From assembly GCA_020636435.1 (NCBI GenBank), contig JACJXX010000001.1, positions 5,122,501 to 5,186,500 of the forward strand: DNA of 64,000 nucleotides, given 5' to 3'. Below the pieces are notes generated by a model, which was not told the origin of the DNA, did no database searches, and was given only the letters and a program-made list of their open reading frames with translations. This document shows positions 1-7,981 of the stretch, one piece after another. A program made the translations under genes and the position numbers. The stretch's first letter is position 1, and each line of letters starts with the position of its first letter. The DNA comes from Lewinellaceae bacterium. GTDB lineage: Bacteria > Bacteroidota > Bacteroidia > Chitinophagales > Saprospiraceae.

Positions 1-1433
1 CCGGTGTTAAGGAAACGACTACCGACATTTTCCTCGAATCGGCCCATTTCAACCCGAAATGGATCCGGCGCACCAGCATGGGCCACAACCTGCGCACCGA
101 TGCGGCCAAAGTCTTCGAAAAAGGCAGCGACCCCAATGTAGCCCTTTATGCCCTCAAACGGGCGGCGCTGTTGATGAAAGAGCTGGGAGGTGGCGAAATC
201 GCCAGTGAATTGGTGGACCTTTACCCGAACCCCGTCCGGCCGGCCGAAGTTCAGGTCAAATACGCCCACATCGACCGCCTGGTCGGCATTGGGATACCCC
301 GCGAAGTGGTTCACAGCATACTGGCCGCCTTGGAAATGGAAATCCTGGCCGATGGAGAAGCGGCCTTCACGGTGGCCGTGCCGACCAACAAATCGGATGT
401 CACCCGCGAAGCCGACGTGATAGAGGAAATCCTCCGCATCTACGGGTACAACAAGGTGCCCATCCCCGAGCAGGTCAAGACGGGCATCAACATCGCTCCG
501 AAACCCGACCCGGACGAGCTGCGCAATACCGTCGGAGATTATCTGGCCTCCAATGGCTTCCACGAAATGATGGCCCTCTCCCTGTCCGAATCGCGCCTCT
601 ACAAAGAACTGTACAGCAGCGTTCCGGAGGAAGAACTGGTATACATCAACAATACCTCCAACGTGCAACTGGACATCATGCGGCCCGATATGCTCTTCAG
701 CGGGCTGAATGCGGTGCTGCACAACCAGAACCGCCAGCAGACCAGCCTGAAGCTGTTCGAATTTGGCCGCAGCTACCGCCACGGCGGGAAAGGCATCCGG
801 GAACAACAGCACTTGAGCCTGTTCCTGGCCGGCGCGCGTTATCCCGAAAGCTGGCTCGGCAACCGCAAGGGCGAGGCGGATTACTACAGCATCAAGGCCC
901 TGGCAAGCAACCTGCTCGCCCGGCTGGGGATCGGCGAATTCCAGGAGTCGGCCATCAGCGATGAAACCTTTGCCTATGGCATGCAGTACCACCGTGGCCC
1001 GCAGGTGCTGGTGCGATTCGGCAAGGTGTCGCCCCGGCTCAGCAAGCAGATGGATATTCGCAGCAGCGTCTATTTTGCGGATTTCAACTGGGATGCCCTG
1101 CTCAAGGCGGTGCGCAAACACAAGATAGAATATCAGGAACTTAACAAATTCCCCACAGTGCGCAGGGATTTGGCATTGGTTATTGATAATTCCGTAAAAT
1201 TTAGTGATATTGTGGCGTTAGCCAGAAAAGTAGGCAAGAAACTCATTCAGGATATTAACCTCTTTGACGTCTACGAAAATGAAAGCCAGCTGGGCAAGGG
1301 CAAAAAGTCTTACGCAGTGAGCTTTATCTTCGAAGACCCGTCTAAAACCTTGAAGGACAAGGAGGTCGACAAAGTCGTTAATCAACTGATAGAGGCTTAC
1401 GAGTCGCAATTGGGAGCGTCGATCCGGCGTTAA
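1..1433 (+). CDS. pheT: Phenylalanine--tRNA ligase beta subunit, C-terminal part (5' end outside window)
   Basis: Charges tRNA-Phe in the cytoplasm as part of the alpha2-beta2 synthetase. The reading frame is open from base 3 and begins inside the gene: the first residues, GVKETTTDIFLESAHFNP, match the conserved B3/B4 region. A B5 domain follows (about residues 75-150 of the fragment, with DVTREADVIEEILRIYGY near its end), then the synthetase-like core, and a C-terminal FDX-ACB anticodon-binding domain (FPTVRRDLALVID, then YAVSFIFEDPSKTL). The visible part is 476 residues; full-length bacterial PheT is about 800, so roughly 300 residues lie upstream. The ATG at 78 is an internal methionine, not the start. 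It probably heads the block that continues with the coiled-coil gene, zapA and rny. Confidence 0.97.
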   Translation, partial: GVKETTTDIFLESAHFNPKWIRRTSMGHNLRTDAAKVFEKGSDPNVALYALKRAALLMKELGGGEIASELVDLYPNPVRPAEVQVKYAHIDRLVGIGIPREVVHSILAALEMEILADGEAAFTVAVPTNKSDVTREADVIEEILRIYGYNKVPIPEQVKTGINIAPKPDPDELRNTVGDYLASNGFHEMMALSLSESRLYKELYSSVPEEELVYINNTSNVQLDIMRPDMLFSGLNAVLHNQNRQQTSLKLFEFGRSYRHGGKGIREQQHLSLFLAGARYPESWLGNRKGEADYYSIKALASNLLARLGIGEFQESAISDETFAYGMQYHRGPQVLVRFGKVSPRLSKQMDIRSSVYFADFNWDALLKAVRKHKIEYQELNKFPTVRRDLALVIDNSVKFSDIVALARKVGKKLIQDINLFDVYENESQLGKGKKSYAVSFIFEDPSKTLKDKEVDKVVNQLIEAYESQLGASIRR

Positions 1434-1472
1434 AACAGCCGACGGGCGAGCCCCGCAACTCAAAATCCCAAA

Positions 1473-1769
1473 ATGGACTTATCAGAGCAAATCGACAGCA
1501 TTGAGCTCAAAACAAGGCAGCTGGCGCTCAAAATGGAGCGCGTCCAAAGGGAAAACGCCGCCTTACAGGAAGAAAACAAGAAATTGAAAGCTGAGCTGGA
1601 CCGCCAGAAGGGGACCGCCAGCGCTTTGAAAGATAAGCTCGAAAAAACGCAGCGAGCGCTGGACTTGCAGCGGGAAGAGCAACCAGAGCAGTCAAGCGAG
1701 CTGAAAAGCCAGCTCGATCAGTACATTCATGAAATCGATCAATGTATTGAGTGGCTGCGCAAGCATTAA
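1473..1769 (+). CDS. Small coiled-coil protein between pheT and zapA
   Basis: A 98-residue protein that is almost entirely predicted coiled coil: heptad-like Leu/Ile/Ala spacing with dense Glu, Lys and Gln from residue 5 to 80, and no signal peptide or membrane segment. It starts with ATG 39 bases after pheT and ends 12 bases before the zapA start, so co-transcription is likely. No domain could be named with certainty. Its size, heptads and place next to zapA recall small division coiled coils such as ZapB, but that is inference from context and not sequence identity. The short C-terminal tail (HEIDQCIEWLRKH) lies outside the coil and could be a contact site. Confidence 0.8.
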   Translation: MDLSEQIDSIELKTRQLALKMERVQRENAALQEENKKLKAELDRQKGTASALKDKLEKTQRALDLQREEQPEQSSELKSQLDQYIHEIDQCIEWLRKH

Positions 1770-1781
1770 AGCAGTAGTGAA

Positions 1782-2075
1782 GTGCAGGATAAAGAGACGA
1801 AACATATAACCGTATTGATTGCCAGCAGGCCCTATCCTTTAAAGATCGATGCATCCGACGAGCCTGCTATCAGAAAAATCGTCAATGAGGTCAACGAAAA
1901 GGTGAACCGTTTTCAACTGACCTATGCCAATAAGGACAAACAGGACTGCCTTTCCATGGCGCTCCTTACCTATGCGGTAGACCTGCACAAAGCTAAACAG
2001 GCCATCGCCAACGACCCGGCCCTTTCTGCAAAGCTTGCCAACCTCGATGCTCTGCTCGACAGGCTTTTGACGTGA
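1782..2075 (+). CDS. zapA: Cell division protein ZapA
   Basis: ZapA family proteins bind FtsZ filaments and promote their bundling at the division site. The 97-residue product has the family layout: an N-terminal globular part (ITVLIASRPYPLKIDASDEPAIRKIVNEV) and a C-terminal helix (DCLSMALLTYAVDLHKAKQ). The start is GTG at 1782, 12 bases after the preceding stop; there is no ATG at a suitable place and the family's N-terminus begins just after this codon. It is followed by a repeat-containing gap of 194 bases and then rny. ZapA next to RNase Y is a recurrent order in Bacteroidota (recalled, not checked here). Confidence 0.88.
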   Translation: MQDKETKHITVLIASRPYPLKIDASDEPAIRKIVNEVNEKVNRFQLTYANKDKQDCLSMALLTYAVDLHKAKQAIANDPALSAKLANLDALLDRLLT

Positions 2076-2081
2076 CGGATG

Positions 2082-2153
2082 GTTGTCAGTTGATAGTTGT
2101 TGGTTGCGCTAAAAGAGCCGCCTTCCAACAACAAACAACAAACAACAAACAAC
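2082..2153 (+). repeat. Inverted heptad array, GTTGnnn type, copy 1
   Basis: The left arm reads GTTG at a 7-nt period (GTTGTCA GTTGATA, then GTTGTTG). The right arm is its complement at the same period (CAACAAA repeated about four times). The two arms can fold into a long imperfect hairpin. Similar arrays occur at 36735-36817 and 41449-41574, always between genes. Confidence 0.75.
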
Positions 2154-2269
2154 AGAACGCCATTCAACGCCTGCCTCCTTCCCCGCTGCTCCCGTCCGGA
2201 TTTGTTTGTTATTATTATTGCCAGGGATGACGGAAAAGCGTTTTCTTCATTCCTAAAAAACGAGACATT

Positions 2270-3949
2270 ATGGAAATAATATTCGGAATCGCCGGCCTGG
2301 TTGTAGGCGTTATCGCCGGCTATATTATTGTTCGGTCTACTTTGCAAAAAACCAACCAGAAGTACATCGACGAAATGAACGCCAAGGCAGACCTGGAGGT
2401 CAAGGAAGCCCGCATTGCCGCTAAGCGCATTATGGAAGAGGCGGAAAGCAAGGCGGAAAAAATCTACGCTACGGCTGAGAACAAGAACGAACGCATCAAG
2501 CAGCGCAAAATCCAGGATGCGAAAGAGAAGTTCAACCGCCTGAAAGCCGAATTCGATGCTCACAAAGCCGAGCAATTGGTGGAGATCAAAGAACGGGAAG
2601 TGGAGATCAAAGCCATAGAATCGGAGTTGAAGCAGAAGCACGACCGCCTCGACGAACGGAGCCGGGCGCTGGATGCAGTCCAGTCTGACCTGGAGCAGCG
2701 CGAAGCCGACGCTATCGCCCTGCGGGAAAACCTGGAAAAGCAGCAAAAAGTAATGGCCCGCAAAAAGGAAGAGCTGGACGCCGCCAACGAGCGCTTCATC
2801 ATCGAGCTCGAAAAGGTGTCCAACCTCAGCGAGGCGGAAGCGAAAGAACAGTTGCTGGAAGCCGTTAAGGCCAAAGCGGAAACGGACTCAATGGCCCTGG
2901 TCAAGAGTACGGTCGAGCAGGCTAAAGTGACCGCCAATAAAGAGGCCAAGAAAATTGTCATTCAGACCATTCAGCGCATGTGCGCCGAATACACCATCGA
3001 AAATACGGTTTCGGTCTTCAACCTGGATTCCGACGACCTCAAAGGGCAGATCATCGGCCGGGAAGGCCGCAACATTCGCGCCCTGGAAGCCGCCACCGGC
3101 GCCGAGATCGTTGTCGACGACACCCCGGAGGCCATCATCATTTCCAGTTTCGACCCCATCCGCCGGGAAGTAGCGCGCCTGGCCCTCAAGCGCCTGGTAG
3201 CCGACGGCCGCATCCACCCCGCCCGCATCGAGGAGGTGGTCGCCAAGGTGCGCAAGCAGCTGGACGAACAGATCGTAGAAATCGGCGAGCGTACCGTGAT
3301 CGACCTCGACCTGCACGGCCTCGACGCCTACCTCGTCAAAATGGTGGGCCGCATGCGCTTCCGCTCCTCCTATGGACAGAACCTGCTGAAACACTCCATC
3401 GAATCGGCTAACCTCTGCGCCATTATGGCGGCGGAACTCGGCCTGAGCCCCAAACAGGTCAAAATGGCCAAACGCGCCGGATTGCTCCACGACATCGGCA
3501 AAGTTGCCGAAGAAGAAACGGAACTGTCCCACGCTATCCTGGGCATGAAACTGGCCGAAAAATACAAGGAGCATCCGGTAGTGTGCAATGCCATCGGCGC
3601 TCACCACGACGAGGTCGAGATGAACAACATCATTTCTCCCATCGTTCAGGCCTGCGATGCCATCTCCGGCGCCCGCCCCGGCGCCCGCCGCGAAATCCTG
3701 GAGAGCTACCTCAAGCGCATCGGCGAGCTGGAGGAGCTGGCCATGGCGCACGACGGCGTGCAGAAAGCGTACGCCATGCAGGCGGGCCGCGAACTGCGTG
3801 TGATTGTTGAATCCGATAAGGTGACCGACCAGTACGCCGACGACCTCTCCTTTATGATCTCGCAGAAAATACAGGATGAAATGCAGTATCCGGGACAGGT
3901 CAAAGTGACGGTTATTCGCGAAAAGCGCGCCATTACCTATGCGCGTTAA
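2270..3949 (+). CDS. rny: Ribonuclease Y
   Basis: Membrane-anchored endoribonuclease that starts mRNA decay. The 559-residue protein has the complete family architecture: an N-terminal transmembrane helix (residues 2-22, IIFGIAGLVVGVIAGYIIV), a long charged coiled coil (about 25-240), a KH RNA-binding domain with the GREGRNIRALE loop near residue 263, and an HD hydrolase domain with the metal-binding HD in LLHDIGK near residue 406. Family length is usually 510-560, so it is intact. The ATG at 2270 is chosen because the membrane helix starts directly after it. A strong terminator lies 27 bases after the stop. Confidence 0.97.
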   Translation: MEIIFGIAGLVVGVIAGYIIVRSTLQKTNQKYIDEMNAKADLEVKEARIAAKRIMEEAESKAEKIYATAENKNERIKQRKIQDAKEKFNRLKAEFDAHKAEQLVEIKEREVEIKAIESELKQKHDRLDERSRALDAVQSDLEQREADAIALRENLEKQQKVMARKKEELDAANERFIIELEKVSNLSEAEAKEQLLEAVKAKAETDSMALVKSTVEQAKVTANKEAKKIVIQTIQRMCAEYTIENTVSVFNLDSDDLKGQIIGREGRNIRALEAATGAEIVVDDTPEAIIISSFDPIRREVARLALKRLVADGRIHPARIEEVVAKVRKQLDEQIVEIGERTVIDLDLHGLDAYLVKMVGRMRFRSSYGQNLLKHSIESANLCAIMAAELGLSPKQVKMAKRAGLLHDIGKVAEEETELSHAILGMKLAEKYKEHPVVCNAIGAHHDEVEMNNIISPIVQACDAISGARPGARREILESYLKRIGELEELAMAHDGVQKAYAMQAGRELRVIVESDKVTDQYADDLSFMISQKIQDEMQYPGQVKVTVIREKRAITYAR

Positions 3950-3975
3950 TACATAAGGCATTTTTGAATTGCTGA

Positions 3976-4002
3976 GGGCACGCTGTTTGGCGTGCCCTTT
4001 TC
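3976..4002 (+). terminator. Rho-independent terminator of rny
   Basis: A perfect 8-bp stem (GGGCACGC / GCGTGCCC) with the 6-base loop TGTTTG, followed by TTTTC. It lies 27 bases after the rny stop and before the next gene on the same strand. Confidence 0.85.
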
Positions 4003-4033
4003 ATTATACCTCCTGGATTACGGAAAGAAAAAA

Positions 4034-4834
4034 ATGAAAAACCCATCCTTTCTGATTATCATCATGGCTGCCTTCCTCCTCCAATGCGCCGGCTCCGGTT
4101 CGCATGAACAGGGAGAGGAGCGGGCCGCTGAACCGAAGATAACCGTAGCAGTAGCCGCCAATGTGCAGTTCGCAATGAAAGAACTGGAGAAAGCCTTTGA
4201 GGAGGAAAGCGGCGCCGATGTAAATGTGGTGGTCAGTTCGTCCGGGAAACTGGCTGCTCAAATCCTGCAGGGAGCGCCCTACAGCCTGCTGATATCCGCC
4301 GATATGAAATACCCCGAGGCGTTGCGGCAGGGAGGCAAAGCGGCGGGCAGCCCCAAAATATATGCTTATGGCGCTTTGGTGTTATGGACGCTCAGAGAAG
4401 GAGCGGAACTCTATCCTGACCCCGGCTTCCTGCTCGCCGATTCCATCCGCAAGGTGGCCATTGCCAATCCCCGGAATGCTCCTTACGGTGAGCAGGCCGT
4501 CAATTATTTAAAGTATTACGGTGTGTATGAGGCCATTCAATCCAAGCTGGCCTACGGCGAGAGCATCGCCCAAACCAACCAATATATCCTGGCCGGGACG
4601 GTGGAGGCCGGCATCACCGCCAAATCTGTAGTGCTTTCTCCTGAAATGAAGGATAAAGGCAAATGGGTAGAACTGCCGCCGCAGGCCTACCAACCGATCG
4701 GGCAGGGCGTAGTGATCACTTCCTACGGGCAGGAAAACCACCCTGAGGAATGTCGAAAATTTTTCGATTTTCTGTTCTCGGAAAGCGCCCGCCAGGTCTT
4801 TGAACAGTATGGTTACAGCTTGCCTACCAATTAA
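4034..4834 (+). CDS. modA: Molybdate/tungstate ABC transporter substrate-binding lipoprotein (ModA-like)
   Basis: Periplasmic oxyanion-binding protein expected to deliver molybdate or a related anion to an ABC importer. The start is set at ATG 4034, preceded by GGAAAG; an upstream in-frame ATG at 3992 falls within or next to the rny terminator and would bury the signal sequence. The N-terminus is a lipoprotein signal with lipobox LLQC, so the mature protein should be membrane-anchored. The mature part has the ModA fold sequence: ITVAVAANVQFAMKELEKAF, VVVSSSGKLAAQI, ISADMKYPEAL, IANPRNAPYGEQAVNYL, and a C-terminal FFDFLFSESARQVFEQYGY. It is 266 residues long. No modB or modC is nearby, so its transporter partner is elsewhere or it acts alone. 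Its stop overlaps the stop of the convergent DUF4058 gene. Confidence 0.88.
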   Translation: MKNPSFLIIIMAAFLLQCAGSGSHEQGEERAAEPKITVAVAANVQFAMKELEKAFEEESGADVNVVVSSSGKLAAQILQGAPYSLLISADMKYPEALRQGGKAAGSPKIYAYGALVLWTLREGAELYPDPGFLLADSIRKVAIANPRNAPYGEQAVNYLKYYGVYEAIQSKLAYGESIAQTNQYILAGTVEAGITAKSVVLSPEMKDKGKWVELPPQAYQPIGQGVVITSYGQENHPEECRKFFDFLFSESARQVFEQYGYSLPTN

Positions 4835-5625
4835 ATCTGGCGTATTTCCGCCAGCAAATCCGCCATCCAGGCCTGTTCTTCTTCCAAAAGCGGCGGAGGT
4901 GAAGGAGCTTCCTTATAATTGATGGAGAGGTGGTATAAGCCCCGCTGGTAAATCCTGCGCAAGGCTTCCCCCAGATCCAGGCGGGCGTCCTCATCCGGCT
5001 GTTTGAGCGGAACGGGCAACACCGGGGCTTTATCATTCAGGCCGAACGCCCAAATGCTGATTTGTTCTTCTTCCCCTCTGGCCAGGGAAACCATATAAGG
5101 AGACCTGGGCAGATAGATGTACTGGATCGGCCGTTGCCCACGGCGCAACAGGTCGATCTCTAGAAGATGAACCCCGGCCCGATGCAGGCGTTGTCGTTTT
5201 TCCCGGTAGGGGACAAGCCCGGGCTTCCGCTTGTTAACTGGCGATAGTATTTCTATAGCCGTAATGAGTTGATTTTGCGCCCTGTCCCGAATCTCCACTA
5301 AAGGAATGCGCACTTCAATAGGCTTCGGCCCCGGAATGGAAACAGTGGCTGGTGTTAGAGCCTTGCTCTTCGAAGTAGATGCCATCACTGTTTCTTCTTC
5401 TTTAACCTGCGCCGGTTTTTTCAATACTTCTACATCTGGATACATTATCCCTACTTCTTCCTCCGGAGAAGTGTCTTCAACGGTATAGGTACTGATCCGG
5501 GCTACATACCTGGGTGAAATCTGCTGAGCCAAATCCGCTCTGATTTCGGACGCCAACTCGTGATGCACATCCGGCCACATATATCCTTCCAGATAGGGGT
5601 CCATGCCAGGAAACGGAGATTGCAT
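4831..5625 (-). CDS. DUF4058 family protein
   Basis: A 264-residue cytosolic protein of unknown function. The N-terminal MQSPFPGMDPYLEGYMWPDVHHEL is the family hallmark, which fixes the start at 5625 and not at an in-frame ATG 32 codons further out. The middle contains a hydrophobic strand pattern (ITAIEILSPVNKRKPG, then HLLEIDLLRRGQRP) that resembles a restriction-endonuclease-like core (E, then ExD), but nuclease activity is not established. The gene converges with modA, and the two stop codons share bases 4832-4833. An Ala/Pro/Val-rich insertion (about residues 100-120) is likely a flexible loop. Confidence 0.85.
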   Translation of the reverse strand: MQSPFPGMDPYLEGYMWPDVHHELASEIRADLAQQISPRYVARISTYTVEDTSPEEEVGIMYPDVEVLKKPAQVKEEETVMASTSKSKALTPATVSIPGPKPIEVRIPLVEIRDRAQNQLITAIEILSPVNKRKPGLVPYREKRQRLHRAGVHLLEIDLLRRGQRPIQYIYLPRSPYMVSLARGEEEQISIWAFGLNDKAPVLPVPLKQPDEDARLDLGEALRRIYQRGLYHLSINYKEAPSPPPLLEEEQAWMADLLAEIRQI

Positions 5626-5721
5626 AGATTTGAAATTTACCCAATAATAAAGGCTTTTGCCATGAAAAGCAAGGAAAAGGAATTGAAGGAATGGGCAATC
5701 GAGTGCCTTGTCCCCGTCCAA

Positions 5722-5781
5722 TCACTCCTTCACTCCTTCCTTCATTCCTTCACTCCTTCACTCCTTCACTCCTTCACTCCT
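5722..5781 (+). repeat. CACTCCTT microsatellite, left part
   Basis: Tandem 8-nt repeats (CACTCCTT and variants CCTTCATT), interrupted by the insertion sequence at 5782-7160 and continued at 7161-7199. Before the insertion the two parts formed one array of about 95 bases between the DUF4058 and HMA genes. Confidence 0.85.
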
Positions 5782-5808
5782 TGCCGTGCGACATAAAGTT
5801 ATAGATCA
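5782..5808 (+). repeat. Left terminal inverted repeat of the insertion sequence
   Basis: 27 bp, identical to the reverse complement of 7134-7160. Confidence 0.93.
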
Positions 5809-5864
5809 CTTTAACGACAAAAAGATCTATAAAATCACGTTCTTTGACATAAGTTAAATTATGA

Positions 5865-6485
5865 ATGCATATGGGACAACCAATTGCCCCCTCCCTGCGC
5901 CTGGAAATAGTGAAATCCAGGCAGGAGGAAAAACTTAGCTACCGGGATTTAGCTGCCCGCTTTAAGGTGAACTACCATACGGCAAGGAACCTGTGCCTTT
6001 CTTACGAGAAGCGGGGCGAAGCGGCGCTAGTCCCGGGCTACTCCAATTGTGGGCGCGGGGTGAAGCCGGAAGCGGAGAAAGCTTATCGGCTGGTGCGTTT
6101 AATAGGCCACTTCCATCCCGATTGGGGCGTACCTTACATCACGACCAAAATTGCGGCGAACTATCCGGGTTTGGCCCTGCAAAGCGAGCGCCACTATCAA
6201 AGGCGGTTAAAAAAGGACTGCCCCAAAATAGAGATACCACCTCCTACAATCCCTAGGGAAAGCTTGATCAACGACGTGCGCCAGGCTCATGACGAATGGC
6301 AAATCGACGCTAAAGAACAGGTCAAGCTAGAAGCAGCGGGACAAGCCAAGCTAGAGCCAAGGGAAGAGGCATGTTACTTAAACATAACGGATACCAAAAG
6401 CCATGCCTTGCTAAATGCAAGGGCTTTCCCCCCACGGGTTGATCCGGCAAGTTTCTTTGCAGGAGGTAGGGGCCTTACTGCTTGA
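5865..6485 (+). CDS. Transposase, N-terminal frame
   Basis: 206 codons in frame. The N-terminus is a helix-turn-helix (LSYRDLAARFKVNYHTARNLC, about residues 25-47), followed by a second helical region and the start of the integrase core, including the first catalytic Asp in HDEWQIDAKEQ (about residue 147) and the strand ACYLNITDTKSHALLNARAFP. Beyond residue 190 the frame leaves the family sequence (PRVDPASFFAGGRGLTA) because of a shift at the C6 run at 6428-6433. The remaining catalytic residues are in the next frame, so this part alone cannot be an active transposase. Confidence 0.85.
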   Translation: MHMGQPIAPSLRLEIVKSRQEEKLSYRDLAARFKVNYHTARNLCLSYEKRGEAALVPGYSNCGRGVKPEAEKAYRLVRLIGHFHPDWGVPYITTKIAANYPGLALQSERHYQRRLKKDCPKIEIPPPTIPRESLINDVRQAHDEWQIDAKEQVKLEAAGQAKLEPREEACYLNITDTKSHALLNARAFPPRVDPASFFAGGRGLTA

Positions 6486-7101
6486 GCAGTTCCAACAGTG
6501 GGGAATGCCAAGGGCTATCAGGAGCGATAACGGTTCCCCCCTTGGCGTGCCCAGCAGGAGCGTGATCCCTATTATATCCCTGTGGCTGGCAGCTTGGGGA
6601 GTGCGCCACATACTCAACCGGCCCAGGCGGCCTACAGACAACCCGAACGTGGAAAACAACCAGCATACCTCGGCGCGCTGGGCCGAAATATACAAGTGCC
6701 AGAGCCTCGCCCAAATGCAGGAGCAGCTAGACCAAGCATGCGTGTATCAAAGAGATTTCTTTAAGGTTTCCAGGTTGGGCAACGCTACTCGCAAACAAGT
6801 TTATGCCAGGCTGTATGACAACCCCAGGCAGTTCGACCCGAAGCTCTTTGACGAGCAGAAAGCCTACCAACTCTTAGCTCAAGCTGTCTATCCCAGGAAA
6901 ATCTCCGATAATGGCGTTATCACCCTTTACGATAAGCCTTTCAGTGTTGGCCGCGAACACCGCGGGAAAATCACCTTCGTAGTCTTTTCTCCCGCAGAGC
7001 TAGCCTGGATCTGCCTCAGCCCGGAAAAAGAAATCTTGAAGGTTATCCCCGACCCAAGGTTCTCTAAAGAAAACATATATAATTTAACTGTATGTCAATG
7101 A
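6415..7101 (+). CDS. Transposase, C-terminal frame (reached by a +1 shift at C6)
   Basis: Continues the transposase after the shift: PHGLIRQVSLQEVGALLLEQF follows directly from the family sequence in the first frame. It holds the second catalytic Asp (AIRSDNGSP) and the Glu (RPTDNPNVENNQ) of the DDE triad, then the C-terminal beta-barrel-like region (ISDNGVITLYDKPFSVG). The ATG at 6415 is not a convincing start; this frame is probably read by +1 slippage on CCCCCC or was separated by a single-base insertion. It ends 59 bases before the right end of the element. Confidence 0.8.
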   Translation: MQGLSPHGLIRQVSLQEVGALLLEQFQQWGMPRAIRSDNGSPLGVPSRSVIPIISLWLAAWGVRHILNRPRRPTDNPNVENNQHTSARWAEIYKCQSLAQMQEQLDQACVYQRDFFKVSRLGNATRKQVYARLYDNPRQFDPKLFDEQKAYQLLAQAVYPRKISDNGVITLYDKPFSVGREHRGKITFVVFSPAELAWICLSPEKEILKVIPDPRFSKENIYNLTVCQ

Positions 7102-7133
7102 ACTTTTTTGATCTATATCTTTTTGTCGGTGAC

Positions 7134-7160
7134 TGATCTATAACTTTATGTCGCACGGCA
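7134..7160 (-). repeat. Right terminal inverted repeat of the insertion sequence
   Basis: 27 bp, exact reverse complement of 5782-5808; followed by CTCCT, the presumed target duplication. Confidence 0.93.
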
Positions 7161-7199
7161 CTCCTTCATTCCTTCACTCCTTCACTCCCTCCTTCACCC
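7161..7199 (+). repeat. CACTCCTT microsatellite, right part
   Basis: Continuation of the 8-nt repeat array split by the insertion sequence; it lies just downstream of the HMA gene's stop. Confidence 0.8.
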
Positions 7200-7227
7200 A
7201 GCAATGCGGTTCCCCCATCCCAAAAAA

Positions 7228-7716
7228 CTACCCCTTGGGGCGCTCGTACTGGCAGCAGCCGTGGAGGCTGTTGTAAACCTCATCCGGCGCCCGGTGGGTG
7301 TCGGAATCGTACCCTACCGCTGCGATCCTGGCTTTGACGTCATCGAGTTGAACGGCGCCGGGCATGTATTTTATGGTCAGCGCTTTGGATTCCACGTCCC
7401 AGTTGACATACTGTACGCCTTTTACCTCCGACAGGGCGCCTTCGATCTTGCGCTTGCACATGCCGCAGTTGCCGTACACCTTGAACGTCTCGGTGGCGAG
7501 GCTGGCCATCGCCTCGGCACTGCCGGCATCAGCAGAAGCAGTGCCGGCTTTGGCGCAACCGGCATGGCCTCCTTTGGCGCAGCAGGCTGCCTTGGCGGCG
7601 CCTTCCTTGGCACAGGCCGTTTTATCTTTGCCGGCACAACAAGCTTTGGCGGCCTGGGCATTTCCCGCTGCCATGCCGGCAACGGATAGAAAGAACATCA
7701 AAATAAGTTTTTTCAT
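7228..7716 (-). CDS. Secreted heavy-metal-associated (HMA) domain protein with Cys/Ala-rich linker
   Basis: A 162-residue exported metal-binding protein. Residues 1-20 form a signal peptide (LILMFFLSVAGMAAGNAQA). Residues 22-60 are a low-complexity linker rich in Ala, Lys and Gly with six cysteines, including two CC pairs (KACCAGK and AACCAKGGHAGC). Residues 75-145 are an HMA domain with the copper-chaperone type GNCGMCKRKIEGAL motif (CxxC at 84-87) and the typical IKYMPGAVQLDDVKARIAAVGYD ending. A further HGCC lies near the C-terminus. Copper or a similar soft metal is the likely ligand (family knowledge), held in the periplasm. A 26-bp perfect palindrome lies 74 bases upstream of the start and may be an operator. 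Confidence 0.85.
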   Translation of the reverse strand: MKKLILMFFLSVAGMAAGNAQAAKACCAGKDKTACAKEGAAKAACCAKGGHAGCAKAGTASADAGSAEAMASLATETFKVYGNCGMCKRKIEGALSEVKGVQYVNWDVESKALTIKYMPGAVQLDDVKARIAAVGYDSDTHRAPDEVYNSLHGCCQYERPKG

Positions 7717-7789
7717 GATTTTGATTTTTGAAAAAATGAGACAATGATTAATGCTTTAGGGTAAAGACTGTCTTTGATTTTCCCCCAGC

Positions 7790-7815
7790 TCCGTATTTTG
7801 GCGCCAAAATACGGA
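7790..7815. promoter_or_regulatory. 26-bp perfect palindrome upstream of the HMA gene
   Basis: A perfect inverted repeat centred on GGCGCC: the half-site is TCCGTATTTTGGC. There is no T-run after it in either direction, so it does not look like an intrinsic terminator. It lies in the 265-bp gap between the divergent HMA gene and the T9SS cargo gene and could serve a dimeric regulator of either one. The remainder of the gap shows a possible -7 box (TATATTTA, 7944-7951) for the cargo gene. Confidence 0.5.
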
Positions 7816-7981
7816 TTTAGTATCTGAGTTTCGTCACTTATCCAGGCAGCAGTTGCCCGCTCGTTTTGCCAACCCGGACGGTACCCTTCACCTGCAAGTT
7901 AACAAATACAACAGGCAGGTTTTTATGCTTCTGGAGAAATATCTATATTTAGCTTCTAACTACTCATAAAAAAACAGCTCT

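Larger units (their letters stand above)
5782..7160 (+). mobile_element. Insertion sequence, 1,379 bp, with perfect 27-bp terminal inverted repeats
   Basis: Both ends are exact inverted repeats of 27 bp that begin TGCCGTGCGACATAAAGTTA. Homology continues imperfectly inward: CGACAAAAAGAT is shared by both subterminal regions. The 5 bases CTCCT flank the element on both sides (5777-5781 and 7161-7165), consistent with a target-site duplication, although the target is itself a CTCCTT repeat, so the length is ambiguous. Inside is a DDE (rve-type) transposase in two overlapping frames. The identical ends suggest recent insertion. The IS family is uncertain; the transposase looks most like IS481/IS21-type integrase-fold enzymes. 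Confidence 0.93.

Noticed and set aside
2888..3961. 357-codon minus-strand frame, and other frames over rny
   Set aside because: Shadow of the RNase Y KH and HD domains; it would also cross the gene's end without any signal.
4034..4834. Complete molybdate transport operon
   Set aside because: Only the binding protein is present; the neighbours are rny and a convergent DUF4058 gene.
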